Assembly: GCA_000310025.1 (NCBI GenBank)
Contig: FN649727.1
Coordinates: forward strand, 3,737,992-3,801,991
Source: Ectocarpus siliculosus
Taxonomy: Eukaryota; Sar; Phaeophyceae; Ectocarpales; Ectocarpaceae
Length of the DNA stretch: 64,000 nt
Direction: 5' to 3'
The translations under genes and the position numbers were made by a program. The notes beneath the pieces were generated by a model. That model did not search any database, was not told where the DNA came from, and saw only the letters and a program-made list of their open reading frames with translations. This document shows positions 40,001 to 49,097 of this stretch, one piece after another; positions within the stretch are counted from its first letter, which is position 1, and every line of letters starts with the position of its first letter.

Positions 40001-42079
40001 TCGGTTTATCGCTTTCGACTAAACCTTTTCGGTTTGTCTTTTTCGGCTCAACCTTTTCGGTTTCACGTTTTCGGCTTAACTTTTTCGGTTTACGGTTTAA
40101 TCTTTTCAGCTTAACTTCTTCGGTTTGATGTTTTCGGTTTCACCTTTTCGTCTTATCCTTTTCGGCCATTTGTTTACTTTTTTAACCCAGTGTACGCCAC
40201 GCATTGTTTGGCCGTTCATACATGAAAGCAAAGCACATCCAGTATAGATAGCGCCACGACCCGCAATGGGCCACACTCGACCCTGAAATGTGTGTGATTC
40301 GCTCGCACCCGCCTTTTCTTGTGCCTGCTTCAACACGTCGGGTTTCGCGATGCGCCTTCAAACTCGTCCGCTGCTCAGGTGAACTGGAGGGGCTAGCCAT
40401 GACCGCGGACCCGGGTTTCAACCTGATATCGGTAGTGTACCCCTACGTGTGCCGCAGGCTACTCACGGACCCCAGCCCCCCATTGCGAGCCGCCCTCAAA
40501 GATCTCATCGTTGCGGACGACGGGTCGGTCCAGTGGTGAGGTTTTGTTGCCCACGGCTAGCACACAGCCACCCCCCCCCCCCCTCCAAGCACCAGAAAAT
40601 AAATTAAGTCATACGTAGCTGTCATCCGTACGCAAGGAAGTAAGCACAAAATGCCGAACACCCTTAGCAGGATGCAGCTCACCCTTCATGCGACTCGCCA
40701 AATACCTCACGGCGCTTGTGATGTGAGAGCCTGGTCCGGTAAGAACCCGGCGTGCTCCGTCCCGGCTTTGTAGGGATGCGAGGTCAATGGTCAAACGACT
40801 ACGGCATGCACGACTATGAGTACACCCCCCCCCCCCCCCCCCTCCCCCTATTTAATGGTTTGGTTTATATCCTCTCCAAACGCACGCCTCGTTGTTGCTC
40901 GTGCTGGTTCCGAACTCTACGACCACAGTAGTAGTGCTTTTTCGCTTGCGAGTTGGCTCGTTCGCCAGTAGTAGTGCTCTAGCAGACTCTGAAATAGTTA
41001 GCCGTCATGGCGCTGCCATCCTCTTGATTCGTCTCGGTTTGTGACGATGCGGCTCTGTTTGGTCGAACAGGGACGTGCTGGAGGTGCTCATGAGCGATTC
41101 CAACTTTCTCGACCAACGAGTTGGGGCCGGGGGAGAGACGAGGTGGGTCTTCCAATAGGGGTGCTTTTGTTTTTTTCTTTCGAAAGAGGGCGGGGCTCTC
41201 TACTTTAGCAAGCCTCTTCGTTTGGTTTTGGGGCAAGCACACACCTAGGCCCGGAAACAGCGAGGAAAGACGCGAGCCGTTCGAAAACGATGTGGTTCCA
41301 ATGGTCTTTTTGTTGACAGCTCCTTGCTGCGCTTGGTGAGATGTGAGAAGCATGGCAAACAGGGGAAACAGTCCTTGTCGACGACTGCGTCCTTTGGGCC
41401 AACTGACCGGCATCTACGCCACTGCTCCAAAGGTTTGTGTGTAAACGTTTGGTGCTTGTTTCGTGAATTGTTGTCTCGTGAACACGGGAAAAAAATCTTT
41501 TTGTACAAAACCAGCTCGTTCGTAATCACGAGCCAGTTTGCGGTGGACTGCAAAAACTCACGCCTACAAGCCGCTGCGCTTGGCAGGCGGCCGCCCTTGG
41601 ATCTGTCCGTGGATTTCATCCTGTCCGACGAGGGCGCGTTCGTGAGATCGGCGGTCATGTTGGACTTGAAGATGGCCGCGGCCTCTTCCGTCAAAAGCAG
41701 ATTCCCTCGTATTTTTCGAAGGAATCGACGACGGCAGGGTCGACGACGACGACAACGAGAGGGACCCCACGACGATGACTCGAAAAGAAAAACTTCTTCC
41801 ACCGCCCCCCTCATTCGAGGGGAGCAGCGGCCGCAGCAGCAGCAGCAACACCGCCATCGACACCAACAATCCGGTGATGCTGGAGTTTCACCCAGCGAAG
41901 ACGACGAAGCGGAAGCAGCGACAACTGCCACAGAGCGAGAAGCGCGAGCAGTCTCCCGACGATTGCTGAGGAGACGGGCTCTGAGGGGAGCGCGTTGGAG
42001 GCCGATTTTGGTCGTGCGAGTTATCGCTGTTGTTCTGGCGGCTGCAGGGCGGGGCATAGGCATGGTGAGGGGCTTATGA
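19069..42079 (+). CDS. ABC1K / UbiB-family atypical kinase, probably plastidial
   Basis: Atypical protein-kinase-like ATPase of the ABC1/UbiB family, which supports isoprenoid-quinone and plastid lipid metabolism. Exons: 19069-19458, 21837-22130, 22608-22682, 22975-23208, 23839-23961, 25123-25227, 34144-34197, 34883-34959, 36071-36209, 36946-37093, 40379-40535, 41071-41142, 41515-42079; about 810 residues, all phases compatible. Motifs in order: MDSYFELRPERALGRVAQ; LGPNFVKIGQALASRPDLV (KxGQ); PVAAASLGQV (Ala-rich loop); RPVAVKVQRP (Lys); FEELDYRKE; ITSEWIDGEK; CTLTQLLDKGFLHA; then DPHGGNLL and DFGLV (metal-binding sites); RVPPYFISNVRALGELEGLA; RRLLTDPSPPLRAALKDL. Canonical family members have DPHPGN; here Pro is Gly. 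An SA-RPFVAP stretch near residue 50 resembles a plastid cleavage motif. The last exon continues into a hydrophobic, Arg-rich tail; it may instead splice at 42064. The intron at 25228-34143 (8.9 kb) hosts a composite mobile element. Confidence 0.9.
19711..19956 (-). repeat. Solo LTR of the TRIM family
   Basis: Its reverse complement starts tgtgaatgcc and continues through tgacgtcagatgacctgtcg, the ggtgttgccacag block and gtgtggtg to cctggagacat. It matches both LTRs of the element at 35274-36029 over almost their full length, with small indels (12 bases missing near the start). It lies in ABC1K intron 1 with no second LTR nearby, as expected after LTR-LTR recombination. Confidence 0.75.
19978..20180. 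repeat. Inverted T-rich repeat cluster
   Basis: The motif gttgtctttttttt (19980-19993, and near 20165) occurs opposite aaaaaaagacaac (20022-20034, with a related agacaac at 20090). A further pair, ttttggacagcc and ggctgtccaaaa, flanks 20101-20163. Together these can fold as nested hairpins. It may be a small foldback element; termini and target duplication are not clear. Confidence 0.5.
20280..21000. repeat. Three to four tandem ~220-bp units in ABC1K intron 1
   Basis: The block caagacg(a/g)accatac(g/a)cacagctcg recurs at about 20475, 20696 and 20915, a period of about 220 bp. Each unit also contains gtgggtggcgagggagtac-like sequence, an A-rich (g)cgaaaaaaa stretch and a ctatagcc or ctatcgcc block. 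The units are diverged. The open frames in them follow the repeat and do not look coding. Confidence 0.75.
24344..24455 (+). repeat. Dispersed repeat, copy 1
   Basis: The segment from gggtgtactcatcatcgtgc through gttgacctcgcatccctgca to gggttctcaccggaccaggc matches the reverse complement of 40705-40835 at about 90 percent by eye. A shorter, more diverged copy lies at 25788-25850 (gggggggtactcttatgttt...gaccattgaccac). All three are in ABC1K introns. Family unknown; it may be a short interspersed element. Confidence 0.7.
25788..25850 (+). repeat. Dispersed repeat, partial copy 2
   Basis: Shares tactc, tgcatgccctagtagttaga and ccattgacc with the copies at 24344 and 40705, and is preceded by the same poly-G run. 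Diverges after about 60 bases. Confidence 0.5.
26011..26240 (+). repeat. Left terminal inverted repeat of the composite element
   Basis: Starts tattgtttcagagaagg and runs through ttagctattctctgtgagtt, tgatcacag, caagctgcggtactccaagc to cactcacagtcgcgatt. The reverse complement of 33155-33371 gives the same order with scattered mismatches (for example ttagctattgtctgtgagtt). Similarity stops outside about 26011. Just outside, tatcgatatcacttcccgcc occurs twice, 50 bp apart. Confidence 0.85.
26665..27012. repeat. Inverted repeat flanking an assembly gap (48 N)
   Basis: Positions 26767-26814 are N. The left flank (about 26665-26745, containing cggctctccgcaagcgggcg) and the right flank (about 26937-27012) are near-perfect inverted copies. 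The 18 bases before the gap, gaatttcctggagggcct, are repeated directly after it. The gap was therefore probably caused by a GC-rich hairpin or tandem duplication that could not be sequenced or resolved. Confidence 0.8.
27431..27850 (+). pseudogene. Acidic ORF remnant at the 5' side of the composite element
   Basis: An ATG at 27431 opens a short acidic, Ser/Asp-rich frame (starting MNTNHQDPEQPYVHDDD) that stops at about 27596. The same frame continues coding-like for another 35 codons. In a neighbouring frame, 27634-27860 contains LERTVQHLLGEGTIHPSRHP, weakly like the start of a gypsy reverse transcriptase (VQ.LL.EG.I.PS.SP). It is cut at the edge of the nested inverted repeat. Identification is tentative. 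Confidence 0.35.
27848..29239. repeat. Nested ~510-bp inverted repeats (27848-28355 / 28726-29239) with a 370-bp spacer
   Basis: Left arm gccgacgaccactgagtcgc...gcgcgacaacatccaacg matches the reverse complement of cgttggatgttgtcgcgctc...gactcagtggtcgtcggc with few mismatches. The arms include gcacagataaag-type and gtgttgtgggattaacgtct blocks. The spacer is GC-rich and encodes an RNase H remnant on the minus strand. This could be a TIR element inserted in the older element or a local inverted duplication. No clear target duplication was seen at the outer ends. Confidence 0.8.
28385..28515 (-). pseudogene. Ty3/gypsy-like RNase H fragment, frameshifted
   Basis: Read on the minus strand, one frame gives AVGVLYGIEQFRTYLQHRRF plus TLITT, and the next frame gives AALTWLFTSQNLSSKMHR. 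Together these match the stretch of gypsy RNase H that is normally AV..A...FR.YL.G..F...TDH.AL.WL. A small deletion between the two frames removes the catalytic Asp region. It is opposite in strand to the integrase remnant, so the element has been rearranged. Confidence 0.7.
29400..29895 (+). pseudogene. Cytosine-5 DNA methyltransferase remnant
   Basis: The frame opening at 29206 gives VLGCGAGGALLALQG with AAVEVDWITLEFARV downstream. This matches C5-methyltransferase motifs I-II (normally DLFCGAGG...A.D.D..A...). It continues with EVLIGNVCRRYNAYSQGK, the position of motif IV (GG.PCQ.YS.QGK), where Cys is kept but the preceding Pro is Val. The product then changes frame: LLLMECR (like motif VI LLENV), a block containing DAGLERLRATM, and then YATDVGVLTGKHRAFVVGVK, which matches motif VIII (Y.VPQ.R.R.FVVG). 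Two or more frameshifts are needed to follow it. Enzymes of this family methylate DNA cytosines. The location between gypsy-type coding remnants suggests capture by the element. Confidence 0.7.
30040..30800 (+). pseudogene. Unrecognised coding remnants between methyltransferase and integrase
   Basis: Several consecutive short frames look coding. One includes FVQLTTSQTVFDVPPNVRRI. A second runs from 30238 and includes DDELVIALASLWTDPADDVV and SRFVVIPRV. These are followed by a Pro/Thr/Ala-rich linker (30440-30790). No family is recognised. They could be protease, linker or other polyprotein parts of the same element. Confidence 0.35.
30850..32120 (+). pseudogene. Ty3/gypsy-type integrase remnant (zinc-binding region, D35E core, C-terminal domain)
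   Basis: The N-terminal region is at about 30910-31170: YYVLADDHLLWHAPRGR, then IAVPKELVPAVLALVHGMYG, then after a frameshift TLLIERTYL and CKCRRRK. This matches the integrase HHCC zinc-binding module. The core (31195-31560) has WVVLEMDIQDLKV (first Asp), RCDPGSEFTAEV (second Asp) and HGAVERLGGWLHEAL (Glu). The second Asp and the Glu are separated by exactly 35 residues. After a stop, a C-terminal part follows (31790-32110) with SPWKVTNVIHDRLSF, like the GPY/F domain. At least two frameshifts or stops interrupt it. Integrases of this type insert element DNA into chromosomes. Confidence 0.85.
32440..32660 (+). pseudogene. Tudor-like domain remnant downstream of the integrase
   Basis: The frame gives LFPTGTPVGREF, then VFDYCGPYWRVEYPDGDWE and GLSKREMDAG. 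This fits the pattern F..G..V......Y.V.Y.DGD.E.L...E of Tudor-like modules. A chromatin-reader tail after the integrase parallels the chromodomain of chromoviruses. Whether it belonged to the same polyprotein is inferred from its position. Confidence 0.55.
33155..33371 (-). repeat. Right terminal inverted repeat of the composite element
   Basis: Inverted copy of 26011-26240; for example gcttggagtaccgcagcttg here is the complement of caagctgcggtactccaagc there. It ends ccttctctgcaacaata at 33371. Confidence 0.85.
33372..34143. other. Intron sequence between composite element and ABC1K exon 7
   Basis: Pyrimidine-rich (ctt/tct) sequence with long open frames on the plus strand but no recognised motif. 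It ends at the acceptor ttgtctcag|gat of the DPHGGN exon. Confidence 0.5.
35274..36029 (+). mobile_element. TRIM-like miniature LTR retrotransposon
   Basis: Two direct repeats, 35274-35520 and 35773-36029, both start tgtgaatgccacctcagact and end gagacat(t/c)agtctcata. The internal part is only about 250 bp and has no coding potential. A purine tract (gaaggtaggggggtgc) directly precedes the second repeat, as a polypurine tract should. tggcctacagcgg follows the first repeat closely, as a primer-binding site would. The bases aaaca precede the first LTR, and aaaca also begins at 36029, giving a 4-5 bp target duplication. It sits 41 bp upstream of ABC1K exon 9. Confidence 0.85.
37688..38040 (+). 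mobile_element. tRNA-derived SINE, copy 1
   Basis: Begins ccccggtggtctagtggtat followed by cctcgaaaaccgctag. The tggtctagtgg block is a good polymerase III A box of the tRNA-Glu/Asp type. A degraded B box (gagcccgaatcccc) follows about 35 bases later. The body (a ctttctcgcgataaaaaaaa stretch, then a cctcctgtgtgacc stretch) is shared in order with the copy at 55870. The tRNA part cannot fold as a complete tRNA. Confidence 0.7.
38103..38650. repeat. Two to three tandem ~225-bp units in an ABC1K intron
   Basis: The block gctctgtttctgggac(a/g)cgagcagagggtatgtg recurs at about 38257 and 38480. The block ggc(c)taaa(a/g)cctc(c/t)ct(c/g)tggc(a/g)tgcg recurs at about 38117, 38323 and 38560. The units are diverged and have no coding signal. 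Confidence 0.75.
39050..39545. repeat. Minisatellite of ttttcgg(t/c)tt(c/a)ac-type units, block 1
   Basis: About 35 head-to-tail units of 13-15 bases. They alternate ttttcggtttcac/ttttcggtttaa(c/t) with ttttcggcttaac. The strand is almost free of A except in the taac/tcac step. Frames through it are repeats of FSV-S/FRLNFFG-type and are not real proteins. It lies in the ABC1K intron between exons 10 and 11. Confidence 0.9.
39878..40168. repeat. Minisatellite, block 2 (same unit)
   Basis: About 20 further units of the same ttttcggcttaac/ttttcggttt(c/a)ac type. They are separated from block 1 by about 330 bp of non-repetitive sequence, suggesting an insertion or a second expansion. Confidence 0.9.
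40705..40850 (-). repeat. Dispersed repeat, copy 3 (inverted relative to 24344)
   Basis: The reverse complement reads gtgtactcatagtcgtgcat followed by gccgtagtcgtttgaccatt, matching 24344-24455. It is bordered by a poly-C run (40828-40843). Because it lies inverted to copy 1 in the same primary transcript, the pre-mRNA could fold between exon 5 and exon 12. Confidence 0.65.
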
Positions 42080-44396
42080 CCTGGGCGAGCTTGCCGGGAG
42101 GGGGGTTGGTCGATTAGCCTATGTTTCGGAGTAGTCGGCCGTTCGATAGTGGCCTTGTTGACAGCTGCTTTGTCCCTTATACAACGACACTGGCGATCAT
42201 TAGAGTGCTGTGTTTGCGTGCAAGTTTCATCGTCACTCGGCCAAACGGGTAGACAAAAATGTCTCGGAGGTGCGTGTGGGGTACACCTGATCGTTTGGTA
42301 TCTTCCCTTCGCTTGTTGTGTTGCGCACGTCAGGCATAGCACTGAGGAACACAACCCACCCTTGTACTCACACGGAATTCCTCTCTGAAACGAAACAGGC
42401 TATACTCGGAGCGTTTCGAGGGCTGCTTTCGCGGAGACACGGCGAAGAAACATCGACGGCTTGAAGCGTCAACGCTGCTGATGCGGCCTGGCTGAAATTG
42501 ACGGCTGCGCTCATGTACCACACGCCCCACTTTTGGGAGCTGATAGAGATCTATCTAGCAGAGAGTTCTCTAGCCTAGCCGGAGCTTAATATTACCGGGG
42601 GAGAGGTTAGAATTCACAGAAATTGTCGCCAATTGGCGTGGGAATACAAGTTGTGGAAATGCTGCTCCTTTATCGATGCTCATCACTGCTGTAAATTAAT
42701 TTAATGTGATGCGTAAGTGAGAGGTGCACTGAAGCGTAGTGCTGTGTGTTGGTGCACTTTTTGCCCATGGTACATAAGACTCCAAATTCCAAAGCAAAGG
42801 TTTTACCAAGTGAAAGGACCACCCCGTGTCTGGTGGTGGAAGGTCATAGTTGGCTCATCTCTCTTAGCATGCACGAGACTCGCCTCTTTTTCTTGAGCAG
42901 GGAAGAGGAAGTACTTGACACAGGTCAGATGGTTTTTTACACGCGAACGAAGCATCACCAACGTTGCCCCACGGCGATGAACGCAGAGAACGCGCCGGCA
43001 ACCCGCACCCACTCCCCCCCCCCCCAACCCTCTCATGGAGCACCTAAGATCCTACACGAAAGATCTACGGTTCAATCCGTACCACAAAGCGGGAGACGAC
43101 AAGCGTTCAAGGCCTATCACCATGTGCAACACATGTGTAACTGTACGGTATTGTACCGGAACTCAAGGACTATGGCCTTACGGAAGCCCGGAAAATCCGC
43201 GTCCTCACGACACAAGCCCTAGGAGACGAGACCCAAGCATCGCCGATCCAAACGCCACGTAAGAGACAAAAATACCTTTGAGTAGTGTAGGCGCGTTATC
43301 AGAGGGAAGCAAAGCCACCCCTCCACGTCGTCCTTGTCTTTCTCCACGTTTATGCAGTGACACATTCCAACAGAGACCGCCATGGAGAATGAGAAAAGCT
43401 CAGAACCACACTGTTTCGAGTTGATGCTCGAAGACACCGCTTGGTTGTAGGCGAGCGAGTGACTGCACACACGTCGTTCCAGCCTGCAGGAAACCTTCCA
43501 TCGTCTGTTCGAACTGTTGCGCTCGACAGTACCGACCGTCACCCGCATGGGTATGCCGACCAATCGAGGTCGCCAACACTTCGGCCCACTCAACCTCGGA
43601 GGACCGAGGGCTTCCTTGCCTATTGCTTAGCACACTTGTGCATCCTGGGAAATGAAGAGAACAGACGCACGTAACCGTTGTCTGTGATTGCTGGTGGTCC
43701 ACGGTAGAAGTTTGTGCGGATGTAGACGGGACGGAAAGGAACCAAGAAAATCGGCAAAATGCGTACACACAAGAAAAAGATGGCAGGGACGTACGGCGTA
43801 AGCTCGTTGCTCCTTGCTCATCTCTGACAGCAGCCGTACTCAATGAAAGTCAAATCACATGATTGAACATGACACGATTGGCGATGCAATGTTTGTCATA
43901 GCACACCTTCATCTGCGTTGGGCACGTCCCAGTAATTTTGAGGAAGATGCGTGATGCAAGACGACACAGCGCAGCAACAGGAAATGGCGGCCACTCAACA
44001 CAGCTCAAGTAACTCCGGGTGCGCGGCACTTTGCACGTGTCGAGATGAAAAGCCATGAATCCGAATGGAGCTTACCGCAACTGGTCTGGTCTGACTGGTG
44101 GTGTCCTCTCCCAGCTGGCCTTGAGGCTTCGGCACGTCCGTGCCACGAGCCGCGCACGGGTTCCTCTAAAAACTGCTGATTTTTCCATTCCGTCTTTCAC
44201 CACCAAACGCTGTATGCAGAGCCGGCTCGAGCCCCGCTCCTCCCCACCATCCCATGACCATCACCGTGACCACCGCCACTCGGACGCAAGCACCCGTTGA
44301 TCCTCCTCCCTCATGAACAAACAAAAAACTTGAAAACCACCGCCGTCCGGCCACAAGTCGCCACCAACAAGAACCTACCACGCGCCCGTCTGTTGT
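42080..44396. other. Convergent intergenic region, no gene recognised
   Basis: Lies between the 3' ends of ABC1K (+) and MON1 (-). Frames such as 42746-43222 (+) and 43400-43843 (-) show no recognisable motif or consistent splice structure. The ABC1K 3' UTR, or a last small exon after 42064, may lie here. Confidence 0.45.
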
Positions 44397-47300
44397 TCAC
44401 TTTGCCGCTCCGGTCCCCGTAAGAAACAGCCAATCCCTGTCTCTTCGGACGATGGCGGTGAGGCGGACGGCTGCCTTGTACGCGTCCTCCGGGGAGACCG
44501 AAGACGGGAAGCATACGTGCAGCTCGTCCCCCCCTCCCAGTCTCCCGGTGCCTGCCGAGGAGGATGACACCCACCGACCGCCCCCGCCGGCCCCTCCGTC
44601 CCGCTTGCCGAACAAGGACACGACCGTGTGCTCGTCTCCGACCTCGTACGCCAGACTGTGCACGGGGTCCGACTCAAACAGCGCCGTCGCCAGCTCCTCT
44701 TCGCTGGCCCCGTTTCCCTCCTCGGCCGGTGAACCGCTCCCACGCCCGTCACCACCACCGCCACCGAAGTACCCGTTGTTCCCTTCGAACCTTCTCCGAC
44801 AAAACACGCGCCCTTCCTGGCAGCTGCCCCGACGCACCCTCAGGGCCGCGCGGGTGTAGTAACCCCAGACCCTGTGCTGCGCGGCGGGGTTGCTCGCAAG
44901 CTCGTGGTCGACGAACGGCGACGAGAGGCACTGCGTCACGCACGGCGCCCCGCCCTGCTTCCCCCGGAGGCAGTAGTGGAAGTGTAGCGCCTTCATCTGG
45001 GTGCAAAACTTGGTCAAGATTCCCTCCCTCTCCAACTCCGCCCCGGAGCCCAGGTAGCGGTCCCAGTGCGTCCCAAGCGCCGAGCGGAAGCGCGACTCGA
45101 GAGCAGACCGGGTGCGCCGAAACGCCTGGAACTGCTCCGAAGAAGACTCCACGGACACCAGGATCACGCACGAGTCTCCTGCTGCCCCCCCCGCCTCTGT
45201 TCCAGAGTCCCGCTCGATCGAGCGGCTGCCGCTACCGTTGCTCTGCGTGCCGCCATCGGCGGAAGCACTGCCACCACGCCGGCCCTCGTTTTCGTCGGCG
45301 ATTGAACCCGTGCCGGCGGTGGCGTCACTGTGTTGGGCAGGTGGGGAATTCTGATCGGCATTTCCCTGCGGTGGCGGCCGGGGTAATGTGGAAGAAGGGG
45401 GGTCCTCCAAGAAGCCGATGTATGCGTAGAGGTAGCCCTGTTAGATGGTTGTTTGCAGAGTCGAGGACATGTCAGAGCATGCAGCAAAAACAGACAAGAG
45501 GCGCGGAAAATCGCACGTCAGAAGCATGACTGATATTTCAAAGGGTGAGAAGAAAGAGAGTCAATCAGACATGTGATTGTACGTGAGAGGGCGGGATCGG
45601 TGCTACGGGTCGCAAAAGAGCACGAGGTCAGGGGACATCAACACAGCATGGGATGGCAACAGGCCTTACCAAACCCGCTCGGCTCTCTTGTAGGTAAAAA
45701 GAAACAAAGTTCTTATATATTTATATAGTAGTCAAACACAACCAGAGCTTCTATGAGAAGCTGCAGAGGGCGCCCTTGTATGTCGATTTTTGGAGGTATT
45801 TACTCTGCCTCAGATCTGCAAGTGTACCACATAAACTACTCAAGCAGTTTTGGGTGTTAGGCTTTGCCAAGACGTACCAGAATAGCACTGAACAGAACAG
45901 CATGTTCGGGGTAAACCCAGGGTTGTATGCTAGCAACAATGTGAACCCGAGGAACGTTCCACATTGAGGCTTTCCACCGACCAGGCTAACCTCGCGCCAC
46001 GCCCTCGTCGTGCGAGCAAGGCTTCATGTTTCACAGTACAGAAAGACCGCAACCAAATTAGCCACGCACTTCTCGAAAGACTTTACAAGCAACCAGTGCA
46101 CGCCGGAAAATGCGTAACTACACACCCCTTCTGCAGGCATATCCGTTGCCAGGTGCATGAGAATGAAAGAACCCCACCGTTTTCTGGAAGCGAGGGAAAC
46201 AAACAGGGGTCCACGACTCCGCGTTCCGCAGCGCCGGCTGCGTCGCCACGTAGTTCACCAAGAGGAGCAGGTCCCGTGAGCTCAGGTGGTGAGACGGCGC
46301 CCTGGGCTGCGCCAGCGCCACCAGCTTCTCCCCGCACAGCCACACCGCGTACAGGGCGCCGCTCGGAGCGCTCGCGGTCTGCGCGGCCTGGAGGTTCCTC
46401 GCTACCCTCGAGCGTATCGCCGGGTCCATCCAGACCGTCTCCACGCCGCCCGCCAGCATGCGCCCCCGCCCGCGCGAGGGCTCGGCGAGCTCGATGATGC
46501 CTCTTAGGGAGGTATCTGCCCCGCCCAGGAGGCCGCGAAGGTCGTAACCTGGCGACTTCAAGAAGATGCCTTGAACCTTTTGTTGATTCGTAAGAGTAGG
46601 TTTCAAGGAGGAGGGGTTAGGGGTGGGGTCGGAGGGAACAATCGGGGTAGAAAGGTGGTTGTAAAAAACACATGTAGACTAGTAACGCACCTGACACAGC
46701 TCGCTCGCGGCAGGCGGATTTGGCGCGCGGACAGGAACGTTTTGCAGAAACCTACTCATGTGGCCGACAGCCCACACTTGCAGATACGGGGAATGTGTTT
46801 TCATTCTCCTGCTCTGCGCGGTCACCTCTTCTCTGGCCAAGTTCGGTACAGCTGCTGTGTTACACACCTTCGACGTGAGAAGGAAGAGAATGCTCGCGTA
46901 CAAGTACTCCAGCTGTAGCCTCATGAAACTTTCACACTCTGGCGCCGCCGCCGCCGCCGCCGCCTCGTCCTCCTCTTTCCCTGTTCCTTCTCCACCCTCC
47001 CCACCCTCGTCGCCGCTGGCTGTCTCCACCAAAGACGATGAGACGCCTACAAGCACCAAATTCCCTCTCTTCAAAAACACGAACCGCCGGCTGCCGGCAG
47101 AGATGGACTCCATTTCGTCTCCGTTATCGCAGTCGGCGCAGAGCGAGAGCATCCCCTGGATGAGGCTCATGAGGGTGGACAGGCGCTGTTCATCACCGGA
47201 GAGGGAGAAAACCGGCTTGCCAGCGTTGCTAAGGACGAAGATGTGCTTGGCGGCACCCCAGTCAAAGTCGTCGTCGTCGTCCTCCCCCTCTGAACCGGCT

Positions 47301-47920
47301 TCCTCTGCCCCACCGACTGTGACCTGCACCTTTCCTGGCGGCTCTACCTCTGCTGCTGGCGTAGCTTTTCCCACCGCTACCGCTGCTGGCTGCTGCTCTG
47401 CGTGTGCCTCTGTTCTCGGTGGCATTCCCGTCTCCGCTGCTACCCTTGCTGGCTGTTGGCCCTTTGCTACAAATGTACTATTTCTCTCCTCTGACGTTGC
47501 ACCTGATTCAACCACGCCTTTTCCTGTTCGTGCCGGCAACGACTCTGCGCCGAAAGCTTCTGCCGAGTCCTGGTCCTGGTGGCTACTGCGGACGGTGTTC
47601 TTCGGGTGCAAGTGATGCGACATGCTCTCAGTATCGCTCATTGGCAATTCTGCGGAGGTCAGACTCTCTTTGGCGGAAGCGGGCAGTGCTGCAGGGCTGT
47701 TGGTATCGTTAACACAGCCTTGGTTGTCGCCAACAACCTTGTCGACGTCTATTCCTGTCACTGCACACACACACGCGTTGGGAGGGCAAAGCGCACCAAG
47801 TGGCACGAAGACACAGCGCCGAAGACACAGACGTGGGGGGACGACAGATAGGAAGACTCCCTGGGATATAGGGGAGTTGCTTGGTTCTCGAGGCGTTCCA
47901 TGGGAGGGGATCCTCATCAT
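44397..47920 (-). CDS. MON1: MON1, Rab7 guanine-nucleotide exchange factor subunit
   Basis: MON1 pairs with CCZ1 to activate Rab7 on late endosomes and vacuoles. Exons (read high to low): 47920-46868, 46576-46124, 45437-44397; all phase 0, about 848 residues. Family blocks: WGAAKHIFVLSNAGKPVFSL, FVFLKRGNLVLVGVSSS and LEYLYASILFLLTSK in exon 1 (first longin domain); GYDLRGLLGG, LLLLVNYVATQPALRNAES and WTPVCFPRF in exon 2; GYLYAYIGFLEDP, DSCVILVSVESSSEQFQAF and the C-terminal DELHVCFPSSVSPEDAYKA with RDWLFL in exon 3. It is longer than animal MON1 (about 550 residues) because of an Asp/Glu- and Ala-rich N-terminus and Gly/Ser/Ala insertions. The start is uncertain: an internal Met (MSDTESMSHH, about codon 93) is a reasonable alternative, since a possible splice acceptor lies just upstream of it. 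Confidence 0.9.
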
Positions 47921-49097
47921 GTTCAGGCCTCGTTCTCTTGCTGTTTGTTGGTTGTCGTTGTCGCCACATCATATTGCAAAGCGTGATGGGGGCATTCGTT
48001 GTGGCCCTTACCATGCACGTCGTTGCTAGCTTTTTGGGTGCTGGCGCTCGTGCTCAAGCACCTCCCCCCCCTCCCCCAGGCCCAACATCTTCCCTGCGGT
48101 TTTTGCATGGGCCACGAACGTATGTCGGAACTACTGCGTGTAGTACTCATACTTCACGTGAACACACGCATCCGAACTGTTGTAAAAAACTCCGCCCGTG
48201 GGTGATGCTTGGGCCAACAAGCAAGTGTAGCACACCGACAGAGGCCACAGAAAAACACTCACTCACATTCATAAGAGTATCTTCATTGCTGTGCAACAAC
48301 AGCGCTGTGAGGCCGAAGAGCGCGTGCATCTTCGAGGATCACCGAAGAACAACGTACCACATTCCTAAGAAAGATGCGTGTGCTACCTCCTCTGCAGCTA
48401 GTGTTAACAGCCGTCAAATACGGTGACCGAAAAGAGCTCACATAATCTCTTGGCGACAATCACTGTATAAGAAGCGTGTGTGACATTCGGCAACGTAACA
48501 CTGATTTCAAGTCTTGTCGGCACCCTCCTGCTCGAGTGAACACACCGCACCCACCTCACACATAAAATCGGAGGCGATCTCTACAACTTGATGCCCCGCC
48601 CAACACACGTTGTTGCAGCAGTTGTTCAAAGACTAGAGCGAACGACTTGCAGAATAGAGAGGCTAGTCCTTCAACTCAAAACATTCAAATTGACTCATCA
48701 AGCACTGCTGCAACACGGGGAACTCAACAACACTTGAAACGAGACAGGTTGTACGCCGCCGATCGGCTCTTGAAAACGTGGCGAGCGAAAGACAACAAAC
48801 GCATACGTTCGCTCGAAGGAATCTTCTCTTGGAGAGTTGATTAGGTGTCTCGCTCGAACGAGGCCAATGGGCTATCCACCACACCACAAGTTAAGACAGC
48901 CAAGAGAATGGGCGTCAACCCACTCCCAGCACTTACATAAATAAACGATCTAACCGAACACCCAAAGAAAACAGCACCAAGCACAAACCCAACAGCATTG
49001 CCGAGGTTTGGAAAGATAAGAGTCTCTCCATTTCGTGTTTCTTCCATTGGTGTTGAAAAAATTATTACATTCAGCAAAGTCCCCTTGACAACTGGAG
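47921..49097. other. Intergenic region between MON1 and EAF6
   Basis: Upstream of MON1 and downstream of EAF6, both on the minus strand. No recognisable gene. It should contain the MON1 promoter and possibly a 5' non-coding exon, plus the EAF6 3' UTR. Confidence 0.45.

Noticed and set aside
39050-40168. Phe/Ser/Arg-rich proteins from frames through the minisatellite
   Set aside because: All frames are translations of a 13-15 base tandem unit.
43219-43843. Minus-strand gene in the ABC1K-MON1 gap
   Set aside because: Cys/Ser-rich frames without recognisable domain or splice logic.
44452-45529. Long plus-strand frames at 44452-45529
   Set aside because: Antisense to MON1 exon 3; Arg/Pro-rich composition typical of the complement of GC-rich coding sequence.
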